A stretch of DNA of 64,000 nt from Flavihumibacter rivuli. Lineage in GTDB: Bacteria; Bacteroidota; Bacteroidia; Chitinophagales; Chitinophagaceae. The DNA lies in assembly GCF_018595685.2 (NCBI RefSeq), contig NZ_CP092334.1, positions 3,252,001-3,316,000 on the forward strand, in the 5' to 3' direction. The notes under the pieces were generated by a model. The model did no database searches, was not told the origin of the DNA, and worked only from the letters and a program-made list of their open reading frames with translations. Below, piece by piece: positions 51,271 through 60,546 of this stretch (position 1 is its first letter; the number at the start of each line of letters is the position of its first letter). The position numbers and the translations under genes were made by a program.

Positions 51271-52467
51271 ATGCATATTCATAATTTATTAGAGTTCTAT
51301 AAAAATCAACTTTTGAATGACGTTGTCCCTTTTTGGAGCAAATTTTCTCTAGATAAGGAGAATGGTGGCTTTTTCACTTGCTTGGACAATAAGGGAAAAG
51401 TGTATGATACTGATAAGTTTGTTTGGTTGCAGTGCCGACAAGTATGGACTTATGCTATGCTGTACAATCAGGTTCAAAAGCGGGAAGAATGGTTAGCTAA
51501 TGCTTTGCATGGTGCTGAATTTTTAATTAAATACGGTAGGGATGGAGAGGGGAATTGGTATTTCTCTCTGGATCGGTCTGGAAAGCCATTAGTTCAACCT
51601 TATAATATATTTTCAGACTGCTTTGCAACTATGGCTTTTGCACAGCTTTACAAAGCGACTGAAAATACAGAGTATCGAGACATTGCCGTTAGGACCTTTG
51701 AAAATATATTAAGTCGACGTTCAAGTCCCAAGGGGCATTATAACAAGCAATTCCCCGGTACAAGACCTCTAAAGGGATTCTCCCTGCCAATGATTTTATG
51801 CAATCTGGTACTTGAAATGGAATCCCTTCTTAATCCTTCTACAATTGACAGTTTGATTGCAGAAGGTATTCATGAAGTGATGGAGGTATTTTATAATAAG
51901 AAGTACGGTTTGATTTTGGAAAATGTCCTAGAAGATGGAAACTTTTCCAATTCATTTGAAGGCAGGTTAGTAAATCCTGGACATTCATTGGAAGCTATGT
52001 GGTTTATTATGGATCTGGCAGTTCGTAGACATGATATGGATCTTATTGAAAAAGCTGTTGAAATTTCATTGAATACTCTTGAGTTTGGATGGGATAAAGA
52101 ACATGGTGGAATTTTTTACTTTTTAGACATTGAAGGTAACCCCCCCCAACAGTTGGAATGGGACCAAAAACTTTGGTGGGTCCATATAGAAGCAATTGTG
52201 TGCATGATAAAGGCTTATTCCCTTACTGGTGATCCTAGATGCAAAGAGTGGTTTATTCGATTGCATCATTACAGTTGGGATCGTTTTCATGATAGTAGTT
52301 TTGGAGAGTGGTTTGGGTATTTAAACCGTCAGGGAGAGGTATTGATTAATGCCAAAGGTGGAAAATGGAAGGGGTTTTTTCATGTCCCAAGGGGGTTATA
52401 TCAGACATGGAAGACTTTAAATGAAATTGAAACAAGAAAACATTCTCTTACCACAAAATTTATTTGA
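51271..52467 (+). CDS. N-acylglucosamine 2-epimerase (AGE) family protein
   Basis: 398 residues, an (alpha/alpha)6 barrel. Seen are VWLQCRQVWTYAMLYN (substrate Arg), NPGHSLEAMWFI and KGFFHVPRGLY, which carry the two catalytic histidines of AGE enzymes, and WWVHIEAIVCM. Members epimerise N-acetylglucosamine/N-acetylmannosamine, or glucose/mannose in oligosaccharides. The FHVPR end is closer to the N-acyl type. No signal peptide, so it acts in the cytoplasm on imported sugar. The transporter gene follows with a one-base gap. Confidence 0.88.
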   Translation: MHIHNLLEFYKNQLLNDVVPFWSKFSLDKENGGFFTCLDNKGKVYDTDKFVWLQCRQVWTYAMLYNQVQKREEWLANALHGAEFLIKYGRDGEGNWYFSLDRSGKPLVQPYNIFSDCFATMAFAQLYKATENTEYRDIAVRTFENILSRRSSPKGHYNKQFPGTRPLKGFSLPMILCNLVLEMESLLNPSTIDSLIAEGIHEVMEVFYNKKYGLILENVLEDGNFSNSFEGRLVNPGHSLEAMWFIMDLAVRRHDMDLIEKAVEISLNTLEFGWDKEHGGIFYFLDIEGNPPQQLEWDQKLWWVHIEAIVCMIKAYSLTGDPRCKEWFIRLHHYSWDRFHDSSFGEWFGYLNRQGEVLINAKGGKWKGFFHVPRGLYQTWKTLNEIETRKHSLTTKFI

Positions 52468-52468
52468 T

Positions 52469-53710
52469 ATGGCATTGATTGGAATGCAAGACACCAGTCT
52501 ATCTTCAAATGAAACATATAATCGGCAATCATATTTTCCTGCACTATGTTCATTAGGCGTTCTATATTTTTTAATGGGTTTTATTACCTGTTTAAATGAT
52601 TCATTGGTTCCTTATTTTAGAAATCGGTTTAATTTAAGTTATGCTGATTCTTCCTTGGTACAGTTTTACTTTTTCCTTACTTACGGAATTGTTTCAATAC
52701 CATCGGGCAGGCTTGTTTCAAGGATAGGTTATAGGACAGGTATTACCCTGGGTTTTTGTATTACTGCTGCCGGGGCAATTCTTTTTATACCAGCTACTCT
52801 ATTGGATAATTATAATTATTTCTTGGTAGCCCTTTTTGTAATGGCAGTAGGAGTTGTTTTGCTTCAGGTAACCGCTAATCCTTATGCTGCTATCCTTGGT
52901 CCCGCTCATAAAGCTTCTTCTCGTCTCACCCTATTGCAGGCAATAGGTTCAATTGGAACGACAGTTGCGCCAATAGTTGGAACAGCTTTCCTACTTTCTT
53001 CCAAGAATGTAATGGATTCTAATCTGCCAATACAAATTCAGTATGCAGTGATTGCATTAGTATTGGTTCTTATTGCCTATGTAGTATCAAGGCTTAGTAT
53101 GCCTGAGTTGAATAATAATGTTTCATATGACACAAATGGTGAGTTTTCTCTAATAGGGAATCCATCTTTATTATTCGGTGTAATTGGTATATTTATGTAT
53201 GTTGGTGCAGAAGTCTCAATTGGAACATTCCTTACCAATTATATCTCTGACACTTTGCAAATCGGAGTAGATGATGCCAATTTCTTTGTGGCTATATATT
53301 GGGGTAGCATGATTGTTGGCAGAATTTTGGGTGCTTATCTTTTGAATTCATGCAGACCAGCGCTTATGCTCATCTTCTGTTCTTTCACTTCTATTATATT
53401 GATATTGCTTTCTTTGGCTACGAAGGGAGAAATAGCTGTTTGGAGCATGGCACTTATTGGGCTTTTTAATTCTGTTTTATTTGCAATTGTGTTTTCATTA
53501 TCCATAAAGGGATTAGGTAAGTATGCGAATCGGGCATCCGGATATCTTTCTACTGCAATCGTTGGAGGAGCAATTGTGACTTACTTACAAGGCTATGTAA
53601 AGGATCGATATAATTGGGAGATGGCGTATATGATTCCTGCATTTTGCTACTTGTATCTTCTTGCATTTGGTATTTATCAGATAAAATTAATTTTCAAAGA
53701 TGAAAAATAG
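52469..53710 (+). CDS. FucP-type MFS sugar:H+ symporter
   Basis: 413 residues from ATG 52469, one base after the epimerase stop (the frame could start inside the epimerase gene at 52421). About 12 membrane helices; family motifs are YFLMGFITCLNDSLVPYF, LVQFYFFLTYGIVSIPSG, LQVTANPYAAILGP and SSRLTLLQAIGSIGTT. It takes a monosaccharide such as fucose, glucose or an amino sugar across the inner membrane. The next gene overlaps its end by 11 bases. Confidence 0.88.
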   Translation: MALIGMQDTSLSSNETYNRQSYFPALCSLGVLYFLMGFITCLNDSLVPYFRNRFNLSYADSSLVQFYFFLTYGIVSIPSGRLVSRIGYRTGITLGFCITAAGAILFIPATLLDNYNYFLVALFVMAVGVVLLQVTANPYAAILGPAHKASSRLTLLQAIGSIGTTVAPIVGTAFLLSSKNVMDSNLPIQIQYAVIALVLVLIAYVVSRLSMPELNNNVSYDTNGEFSLIGNPSLLFGVIGIFMYVGAEVSIGTFLTNYISDTLQIGVDDANFFVAIYWGSMIVGRILGAYLLNSCRPALMLIFCSFTSIILILLSLATKGEIAVWSMALIGLFNSVLFAIVFSLSIKGLGKYANRASGYLSTAIVGGAIVTYLQGYVKDRYNWEMAYMIPAFCYLYLLAFGIYQIKLIFKDEK

Positions 53711-54611
53711 TATTGCTTCAGATGGCATGGTGTCCATTTCATTTGTTTTGGTTGTTGCTTTATTTATGAGTCTTTTTACCCCATTCAATGTTTACGCTGA
53801 TGTGATTTCTGATTCAGTTGTAATTGATGGTCATATGCGCCATTTTCATTATTTGAAACCGGTTCACAGTAACAAGGTAAAGTCACTTGTTTTTGTGTTG
53901 CATGGGTCAGGTGGAACTGGTCAGTCTATGATGAATTACACAAAAGAGTTGGAGGCGCGAGCTGCTACTGAAGGCTTACTTTTAGTTTATCCTGATGGAT
54001 ATAATAGATTCTGGAATGAATGCCGTAAGAATGCAAACACCACGCCTAATTTATTTAACATTAGAGAGGAATTATTTTTTAATTATATGATTGATTATTT
54101 CTCTAAAAGGTTTAAAGCTTCAAAATCTAATGTGTTCGCCATTGGTTTTTCAGGGGGTGGACATATGGCATATAAACTGGCGTTAACCATGCCAAAAAAG
54201 ATTAAGGCTATTAGTGCAATTGTTGCGAGTTTACCTGACCTGTCCAATATGGATTGTGTCGTTTCAAATAAGCCTGTTCCGGTAATGGTAATTAATGGTA
54301 CGAATGATGCCACCAATCCATATCAAGGAGGTGAAATTAATTTATTGCCTGTAAAATTTGGAAAGGTTCGATCAACCGAGTCAACCGTTGAATACTGGGT
54401 GAGTTTAGCAAATTGCCAACAGCCTCCATCCCTTACTGTATTACCGGATATTGACACCGCTGACGGAAAACGCATTGAGCGGTATACCTATTTAAAGAAT
54501 GGAAAGCCATTTGTTGAGTTTTTAAAAGTGATTAATGGTGAGCATAGTTATCCTGGAGATATAGATGTATATGTCACAAGTTGGGAGTTTTTTCGATTAC
54601 ATTTAAATTAA
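53700..54611 (+). CDS. Exported PHB-depolymerase/CE1-like esterase
   Basis: 303 residues; a signal peptide spans residues ~10-35. The alpha/beta hydrolase triad is Ser in AIGFSGGGHMAYK (about residue 151), Asp in INGTNDATNP (about 202) and His in NGEHSYPG (about 281); the oxyanion loop is VLHGSGGTG. This LpqC/poly(3-hydroxybutyrate) depolymerase group includes feruloyl and acetyl esterases; in a glycan locus it may remove acyl decorations. Its start overlaps the transporter stop by 11 bases. Confidence 0.87.
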   Translation: MKNSIASDGMVSISFVLVVALFMSLFTPFNVYADVISDSVVIDGHMRHFHYLKPVHSNKVKSLVFVLHGSGGTGQSMMNYTKELEARAATEGLLLVYPDGYNRFWNECRKNANTTPNLFNIREELFFNYMIDYFSKRFKASKSNVFAIGFSGGGHMAYKLALTMPKKIKAISAIVASLPDLSNMDCVVSNKPVPVMVINGTNDATNPYQGGEINLLPVKFGKVRSTESTVEYWVSLANCQQPPSLTVLPDIDTADGKRIERYTYLKNGKPFVEFLKVINGEHSYPGDIDVYVTSWEFFRLHLN

Positions 54612-54668
54612 TATCATTTATAGGATTATAGGAACTTTCAGTATTTTGTATTGTTCCATTTTACCCAA

Positions 54669-56597
54669 ATGATCTTTAGAAAGCCTCAGAGAATACTTAT
54701 TTTATTCTTATTAATTGATGCAACCTTTATTCAAGCGCAAATAGTTAAGCGTGCTGAAGTTTTGGTGATCGGTGGCGGAACCGGTGGTACTGCTGCAGGC
54801 ATCCAGGCTGCCCGCCTGAAAGTAAAGACCCTAGTGGTGGAGCCCCTTCCCTGGCTTGGTGGGATGTTGACGGCTGCCGGGGTATCGGCAACCGATGGTA
54901 ACCACCGCCTGCCTTCCGGATTGTGGCAGGAGTTTCGCCAAAAACTATACGCCCATTATGGGAGCCCAAAGGCACTGGAAACCGGCTGGGTCAGCAATAC
55001 CCAGTTTGAACCATATGTAGGCGACAGCATTTGGAAAGTAATGGTGGCTGCAGAGAAGGAGTACCTCAATGTTTTGCAGGGCTGGCGATTTGAAAAGGTG
55101 ATCCCCGGATCGGGTGGTTTGCTGAAAGGGGCCCAGTTTGTAAACGACAAGGGCAAGCGACTCCAGGTGGAGGCTACCATTATAATTGATGCAACCGAGT
55201 TGGGTGATGTGCTGGCGAATGCCGGTATGGACTATGACCTGGGCATGGAAGCCGGATCCTTTACCGGCGAGAAGGTAGGGGTAACCCAATCCAATTCCAT
55301 CGTTCAGGACCTTACCTATGTGGCTATCCTGAAGGACTACGGACCTGCTGCCGACTGCACCATCGTAAAGCCTGCAGGCTATGACCCGGCTGAATTCGAT
55401 GGGGCCTGCACTGACTATTACCTCAACAAATCCCTCCCCAAACCATCCGCAGATGCGGCAAAGCTGCTGGATTATGGTAAGCTCCCCAATGGAAAATACA
55501 TGCTGAACTGGCCCAACAGGGGCAATGATACTTATCTCAATATTGTGGAGATGGAACCTGCCCAAAGGGAAAGGGAACTGGAGAAGGCCAAGGCTACCAC
55601 CCTAAGGTTTGTGTATTTCATCCAGACACAGTTAGGTTATAAGAACCTTGGACTGGCCCATGATGAGTTTCCAAGTCCTGATCGACTGGCCCTGATGCCT
55701 TACCACCGGGAAGGAAGAAGGGTGAAGGGGAAGATCAGGCTGACCATCAACCATATTGCCGATCCCTACGACAATGGAACAGCGCTTTACCGGACAGGTA
55801 TCTCGGTGGGTGATTACCCGATCGACCATCACCATAAGAAAAACCTTGATGCTCCCCAGCACCTTGAGTTCTATCCCATTCCATCCTATAGTGTACCCTT
55901 AGGGGCCATGCTGCCAAGGCAGGGGGGCAACCTGATCGTTGCGGAAAAAGGGATCAGTGTCAGTAATGTCGTAAATGGGACTACCCGCTTACAGCCGGTT
56001 GTACTCCTTACCGGGCAGGCCGCGGGGGTGCTGGCCGCACTGGCCATCCGGTCCCATAAACTTCCTGAGGGGATCAGCGTTCGCGCAGTGCAGGAACAAC
56101 TGCTGAATGCCGGTGCTTTCCTGCTGCCCTTCATTGATGTGACTCCGGCTCATCCGCATTTTGCAGCCATCCAGCGCATAGGTGTTACCGGTATATTGCA
56201 AGGGAAGGGGGTGCCCTATAAATGGGCCAACCAGACCTGGTTCTATCCCGATTCCACCATTGCGGCCAACCAGTTCTACAAAGACCTGGAGGCATTTGAT
56301 CCAGCGGTAAAAGGGAAATCCGGGGCTGGCGAACTGACCATCGATGCGGCCATGGAAACCGTTTATGAGATGAGGAATCGTTTGTCTAGTTGGGCTAAAC
56401 CCGGGGACCTGCACCTGAAAAGCCTGAATTCTTTCAAGGCCTCGGTGGGTAAAGCCTGGTCCGAATGGAAGTTGACCAACTTCTCCCCAACTCGTGCCAT
56501 TACGAGGGCCGAGCTGGCAGTACTGCTGGATCGCGTGGTCAACCCCTTTGCCGCCAAACAAGTGGATCATGAAGGGAACTTTGTGACCAGCCAATGA
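54669..56597 (+). CDS. FAD-dependent oxidoreductase, exported
   Basis: 642 residues from ATG 54669 (TTG 54651 is less likely). After a signal peptide ending near IQAQ comes the FAD Rossmann motif VIGGGTGGTAAGIQAAR, then PWLGGMLTAAGVSATDG and IIDATELGDVLANAG, as in the FAD_oxidored (PF12831) group found beside glycan loci. A C-terminal region of ~150 residues resembles an S-layer/repeat-like helical end. The first ~95 bases share the AT-rich style of the upstream locus, whereas the rest is GC-richer. Substrate unknown. Confidence 0.83.
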   Translation: MIFRKPQRILILFLLIDATFIQAQIVKRAEVLVIGGGTGGTAAGIQAARLKVKTLVVEPLPWLGGMLTAAGVSATDGNHRLPSGLWQEFRQKLYAHYGSPKALETGWVSNTQFEPYVGDSIWKVMVAAEKEYLNVLQGWRFEKVIPGSGGLLKGAQFVNDKGKRLQVEATIIIDATELGDVLANAGMDYDLGMEAGSFTGEKVGVTQSNSIVQDLTYVAILKDYGPAADCTIVKPAGYDPAEFDGACTDYYLNKSLPKPSADAAKLLDYGKLPNGKYMLNWPNRGNDTYLNIVEMEPAQRERELEKAKATTLRFVYFIQTQLGYKNLGLAHDEFPSPDRLALMPYHREGRRVKGKIRLTINHIADPYDNGTALYRTGISVGDYPIDHHHKKNLDAPQHLEFYPIPSYSVPLGAMLPRQGGNLIVAEKGISVSNVVNGTTRLQPVVLLTGQAAGVLAALAIRSHKLPEGISVRAVQEQLLNAGAFLLPFIDVTPAHPHFAAIQRIGVTGILQGKGVPYKWANQTWFYPDSTIAANQFYKDLEAFDPAVKGKSGAGELTIDAAMETVYEMRNRLSSWAKPGDLHLKSLNSFKASVGKAWSEWKLTNFSPTRAITRAELAVLLDRVVNPFAAKQVDHEGNFVTSQ

Positions 56598-56615
56598 TGT
56601 CAGGCAAGACAAATT

Positions 56616-57656
56616 TTACCCAAAGGCCTTAGCCAATTGGTTGAGGTCATCAAGGGTGTGATGGGCCGATACCACTATCCTGTTCAGCGGCAAGGGCGAT
56701 GTGGGATAGGTAAAATGGGTGATGATTATATGGTGTTGCAATAACTTTTGGTAACTATCCGCATCATGCGGGTAGAATGCCGGGTAATCACTAGCTGCTG
56801 TGAGGTTGTTGTATCCTTTTAGTAATTCGTAGAGATATCGGGTGTTTGATTGAAGCCTTTCATGTTGTTGTTGGTAAATAGCGCCTGCCTCTGCAATGGT
56901 CTGCACGAATGCCGGTTGCATACCTGCACCGGACACGAAGCCATCGAGCTTCCTCATTGAAGTGATAAAATCCCCGTCTGCTGCGATGACCCCGCCGGTC
57001 AGTCCCATGGCCTTGCCCAATGAGCTGACCATGATCTTTCGGGAGATATTGGGATAACTAATACCTGAAAGTATGCCCCCTCCATTCTTTCCCAGGATGC
57101 CAAGTGTATGCGATTCATCTACCACCAATGTAACCTGCTTGGCTGGTGAGATCTTTTCAAGGTCATTGAGTTCAACGGCTTTCACACTAAAAGAGGGAAC
57201 GGCATCGGTGAGGATAACGATCTTCTCCTTCTGTTCATTCAATAAGGAAGGATTGATCTGACCATCAGTATAGAATGGCTCACTGTTGGCGGCCCAGATG
57301 GCAGGGTGGTGACCCGGCAGGTAAAAAAATCGGTTACTCTCAACCGTTAGTGCTTCTATGGCCAGTTTTCCTGCCAGCATGCCGGAGGATACGGTTAGCG
57401 CCATTTCCGTTCCGGTTAATTTGGCCAGAAAGGCTTCCCCTTCCGCATATGCACTTAACCGGATATTGGCATTCCGGGAACTTCCATAAGCAGTACCCCA
57501 TTTGCGGATATTGTTGATCACCAGTTCCTGGAATTCGGGAAGTCCTGGTAATCCCAAATAGGCTGTGCCCCCAAAATAGAGCCATTCCTTGCCACCTGAA
57601 AGGAGTGTGCGGCCTGGTAACGCATTAACCTGAAACATTGCTGGGTATTGATTCAC
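56616..57656 (-). CDS. Alpha-oxoamine synthase-like PLP enzyme
   Basis: 346 residues from GTG 57656 (ATG 57638 also possible). Features of the KBL/BioF group are WGTAYGSSRNANIR, VSSGMLAGKLAIEAL, VDESHTLGILGKNGGGI (Asp-Glu-x-His binding PLP) and the PLP Lys in SSLGKAMGLTGGV. It is shorter than BioF (about 385) and its N-terminus differs, and no biotin genes are near, so a distinct acyl-CoA:amino acid condensation is possible. It is 23 bases downstream of the GH92 gene on the same strand, probably one operon. Confidence 0.78.
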   Translation of the reverse strand: MNQYPAMFQVNALPGRTLLSGGKEWLYFGGTAYLGLPGLPEFQELVINNIRKWGTAYGSSRNANIRLSAYAEGEAFLAKLTGTEMALTVSSGMLAGKLAIEALTVESNRFFYLPGHHPAIWAANSEPFYTDGQINPSLLNEQKEKIVILTDAVPSFSVKAVELNDLEKISPAKQVTLVVDESHTLGILGKNGGGILSGISYPNISRKIMVSSLGKAMGLTGGVIAADGDFITSMRKLDGFVSGAGMQPAFVQTIAEAGAIYQQQHERLQSNTRYLYELLKGYNNLTAASDYPAFYPHDADSYQKLLQHHIIITHFTYPTSPLPLNRIVVSAHHTLDDLNQLAKAFG

Positions 57657-57679
57657 TAATAATTCGCCTAAGCTATTGA

Positions 57680-59836
57680 TTAATTGGTGGAGATAAGGAA
57701 TTCAAGATTTCCACCTTGCATAATATCAGCATGACGGATGGAAAGCGAAGGGAGTTCCCTGCCATTAAAGCGTACTGATTGGATGCCTGTCTTCCTACGG
57801 TCCTTGGCCTTCTTTACCCGGATAGTTAATGTTTTTCCATTGGGCAGAAATATATCAGCCGAGTTCACCAGGGGATAGCCAAATACATATTCCCCTGAGG
57901 CCGGGTTCAGTGGATACATACCCAGGCTGGTCCAAACCAGCCAGGCACTCATCTGGCCGCAGTCATCATTACCGCTTAAGCCGTCAGGTCCGCTCTTGTA
58001 CATACTATCCACTACTATCCTGATCTTCTCCGCGGCCTTTTCGGGATGACCAAGTTTCGTATACAGGTAAATGATATGGTGGCTGGGTTCATTGCCATGC
58101 GCATATTGGCCGATCAGTCCGCTTACATCTGCGGACACATTCTCCCCATGTAATTCAGAGCTGCTGCTGAACAGCTCATCCAGTTTCTTAACAAGTTTTT
58201 CCTTGCCACCATACAATACGGCAAGGCCTTCCACATCATGGGGAACAAAGAAGCTATGTTGCCAGGCCGTTCCTTCTATATACTGGCCTTCAAATCCGTG
58301 TTCTGAAAGCAGCGGATCGAAAGGTTCGATGAATTTACCCAGGCTGTCCTTTCCGCGCATGAAACCGCTTGCAGGGTCGAACAGGTTCTTGTAGCTTCCC
58401 GCCCTCTTCATGAAGTATTCGTAATCGGCCTGCTTCCCGATTTTCTTCGCAACCTGGGCAATGCACCAGTCGTCGAATGCGTATTCCAGGGTTATGGTCA
58501 CACTCCATCCATGTTTGTCCTGCGGCAAGTAGCCATACCTGATGTATGCTGGTGTCCCCCGCTGCTGCTGGTGGGCACTCTTGTACATCGCCTCATAAGC
58601 AAGGTTCACATCAAAGCCCCCGATGCCTTTCAGGATGGCATCCGCCAGTACCGGTAAGGCGTGGTAGCCGGTCATGGTATTGGTTTCCCAACTGCTCAAG
58701 TCCCAAACGGGCAACAGCCCATTGTCCTGGTAAAAGGAAAGCATGCTGTTGACCAGGTCGGGCAGCCTTTCTGTTTGGGTGATGGTGAACAGGGGATTCA
58801 ATGCCCGGAAAGTATCCCAGAGGGAAAATACCGTATACTTATCCCCTTTTGGTTGTTTTTTAATGAGGCCATTACTGTTATGGTAACGGCCATCCCTATC
58901 CGAATAAAGATTCGGAGCCATGCAAGTGCGGTACAAGGCTGTATAGAACCTGGTGGCGAAGTCCTTATTATCGGTATTGATCCTGATCTTTTCCAGTTCC
59001 TTTTCCCACCTTCCCTCAGCCGCCTTAACGGTCTCTTCAAATCCTGCTGTAACGGCCTGCAATTCCGCCAATGCCGCTTCGGTGCCTACACTGCTAAGTG
59101 CTACCCTGCATTCCAATGGCTGGCCCTGGGTATTGAATTGTAACAAGGATTTCACCTGGTTGCCGGTGGAGAATTTCCCTTCCTGCCCACTGGCCATCAG
59201 GATACGATGGGAACTGATAGAACGGGAGAACCGCGCAGCAAAATAGACCTTCTGGTTTTTGGCCCAACCGGTGGAATAACGGTAACCTATAAGCGTACAG
59301 TCATCAAGCAGTTGCAACCCGCCCATGGTGGCGCTGTCCCAGTTGATGGCAAAACCCATATCGAAGCGCAACCATCCTTCCTGACCGGGGAACTGGTAGC
59401 GGTGATAGCCGATCCTGTCTGTAGCGGTCAGGGAAGCCTTCACGCCATTGTCGAGCTTCACTTCATAATAGCCGGGTGAGGCTTTTTCATTGGCATGGCT
59501 AAAAGGAACCAGGATCTTTTTGGAATGGATGGATGCCGTATCAGTGAGCGGAAGTACCGATATGTCACACCAATCGCCGATGCCTGTGCCGCTCAGGTGG
59601 GTATGGCTGAAGCCGGCAATGGTGTGGGAACTATAATGGTAGCCGGAGCACCAATCCCAGCCCTGGTCCCCATTATCAGGGCTCAATTGTACCATGCCAA
59701 ATGGAACAGTTGCCCCGGGGAAAACATGGCCATGGCCTCCCGTGCCCAGGAAGGGATCTACAAAGGATACCAGTTTTTGGGCATCGGCACCCGCTACAAG
59801 GAAAATATGGGCTATTGCCAGGATGATCTTTTTCAT
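57680..59836 (-). CDS. GH92 alpha-mannosidase
   Basis: 718 residues with signal peptide (MKKIILAIAHIFLVAGADAQ). GH92 signatures: VDPFLGTGGHGHVFPGATVPFGMVQ split by the start of the N-domain, FSHTHLSGTG, FSLWDTFRALNPLFT, and GNDDCGQMSAWLVWTSLGMYP in the C-terminal (alpha/alpha)6 domain, which also holds the Ca-binding and catalytic acids. The family removes alpha-1,2/1,3/1,4-mannose from N-glycans or yeast mannan by inversion. It lies downstream of the Sus locus, though in normal base composition. Confidence 0.94.
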   Translation of the reverse strand: MKKIILAIAHIFLVAGADAQKLVSFVDPFLGTGGHGHVFPGATVPFGMVQLSPDNGDQGWDWCSGYHYSSHTIAGFSHTHLSGTGIGDWCDISVLPLTDTASIHSKKILVPFSHANEKASPGYYEVKLDNGVKASLTATDRIGYHRYQFPGQEGWLRFDMGFAINWDSATMGGLQLLDDCTLIGYRYSTGWAKNQKVYFAARFSRSISSHRILMASGQEGKFSTGNQVKSLLQFNTQGQPLECRVALSSVGTEAALAELQAVTAGFEETVKAAEGRWEKELEKIRINTDNKDFATRFYTALYRTCMAPNLYSDRDGRYHNSNGLIKKQPKGDKYTVFSLWDTFRALNPLFTITQTERLPDLVNSMLSFYQDNGLLPVWDLSSWETNTMTGYHALPVLADAILKGIGGFDVNLAYEAMYKSAHQQQRGTPAYIRYGYLPQDKHGWSVTITLEYAFDDWCIAQVAKKIGKQADYEYFMKRAGSYKNLFDPASGFMRGKDSLGKFIEPFDPLLSEHGFEGQYIEGTAWQHSFFVPHDVEGLAVLYGGKEKLVKKLDELFSSSSELHGENVSADVSGLIGQYAHGNEPSHHIIYLYTKLGHPEKAAEKIRIVVDSMYKSGPDGLSGNDDCGQMSAWLVWTSLGMYPLNPASGEYVFGYPLVNSADIFLPNGKTLTIRVKKAKDRRKTGIQSVRFNGRELPSLSIRHADIMQGGNLEFLISTN

Positions 59837-59980
59837 AGCTTGATTCTGCTGATCGGTGATTACTTGTAAAGATGGTTACTATTTGGTTAAAATGCTTCCC
59901 ATTCCTGCAAGTAGCTTGCAAAGGAAATCCTCACATTAGCACCTATGATTAACTTCATCCCAAAATATTCTCACTCGCCT

Positions 59981-60475
59981 ATGAAATTTTTCTTCCTGCT
60001 GGCCTTATCCATTCTTGCGATCGCAGGTGCCTGTACCGAAAGACCCTCTTCCGGAACCTTGTCAGGTCGGATGGTGAAGGTGGCCGACGGGGACACTTTT
60101 ACCCTGCTCACCGAAAGCAAGGACCAATTCAGGATAAGGTTGAATGGCATTGATGCGCCCGAAAAAGGACAGGACTTCTACAGGGTAGCCAAAGACAGGC
60201 TTTCCCGGTTGTTAGCCGGAAGAACAGTAAGGATCAAATCAAATGGCAAGGATAAGTATGGCCGCATCATCGCTGATGTGTACCTGGAAGATAACAGGTG
60301 GGTGAATCTTGATTTGGTGAATAATGGCCTGGCCTGGCATTTTAAGAAGTACTCCGCCAATAGCCAGCTTCACGCTGCTGAACAGGCGGCAAGATCAGCG
60401 AGGATCGGCATTTGGAGCCAGCCCAATCCTATTGCACCATGGGAATTCAGGTCCAGGAAAAAGCTAAACCAATAG
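59981..60475 (+). CDS. Thermonuclease-like (SNase) lipoprotein
   Basis: 164 residues from ATG 59981, which starts a lipoprotein signal peptide (lipobox AGACTE). The SNase domain shows VADGDTFTL, RIRLNGIDAPEKGQ (catalytic Arg and Ca-binding Asp), DKYGRIIADVYL and LVNNGLAWHF. It cuts DNA or RNA outside the cytoplasm with calcium. The 60547 gene begins 71 bases downstream. Confidence 0.9.
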   Translation: MKFFFLLALSILAIAGACTERPSSGTLSGRMVKVADGDTFTLLTESKDQFRIRLNGIDAPEKGQDFYRVAKDRLSRLLAGRTVRIKSNGKDKYGRIIADVYLEDNRWVNLDLVNNGLAWHFKKYSANSQLHAAEQAARSARIGIWSQPNPIAPWEFRSRKKLNQ

Positions 60476-60478
60476 ACC

Positions 60479-60498
60479 ATTCACATATTAATGTGAAT
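60479..60498. promoter_or_regulatory. Perfect 20-base palindrome, possible operator
   Basis: ATTCACAT, four-base spacer, ATGTGAAT; lies just after the nuclease gene and 13 bases before the -7 element of the next gene, where a dimeric regulator would bind. Confidence 0.4.
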
Positions 60499-60510
60499 CA
60501 GGATGAACGG

Positions 60511-60518
60511 TATTTTTG
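60511..60518 (+). promoter_or_regulatory. -7 element (TATTTTTG) of the 60547 gene
   Basis: TAnnTTTG match 28 bases before the ATG; no clear -33 element. Confidence 0.4.
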
Positions 60519-60546
60519 ATCGGCAAACCAGTATTTTCTTTGCGGC

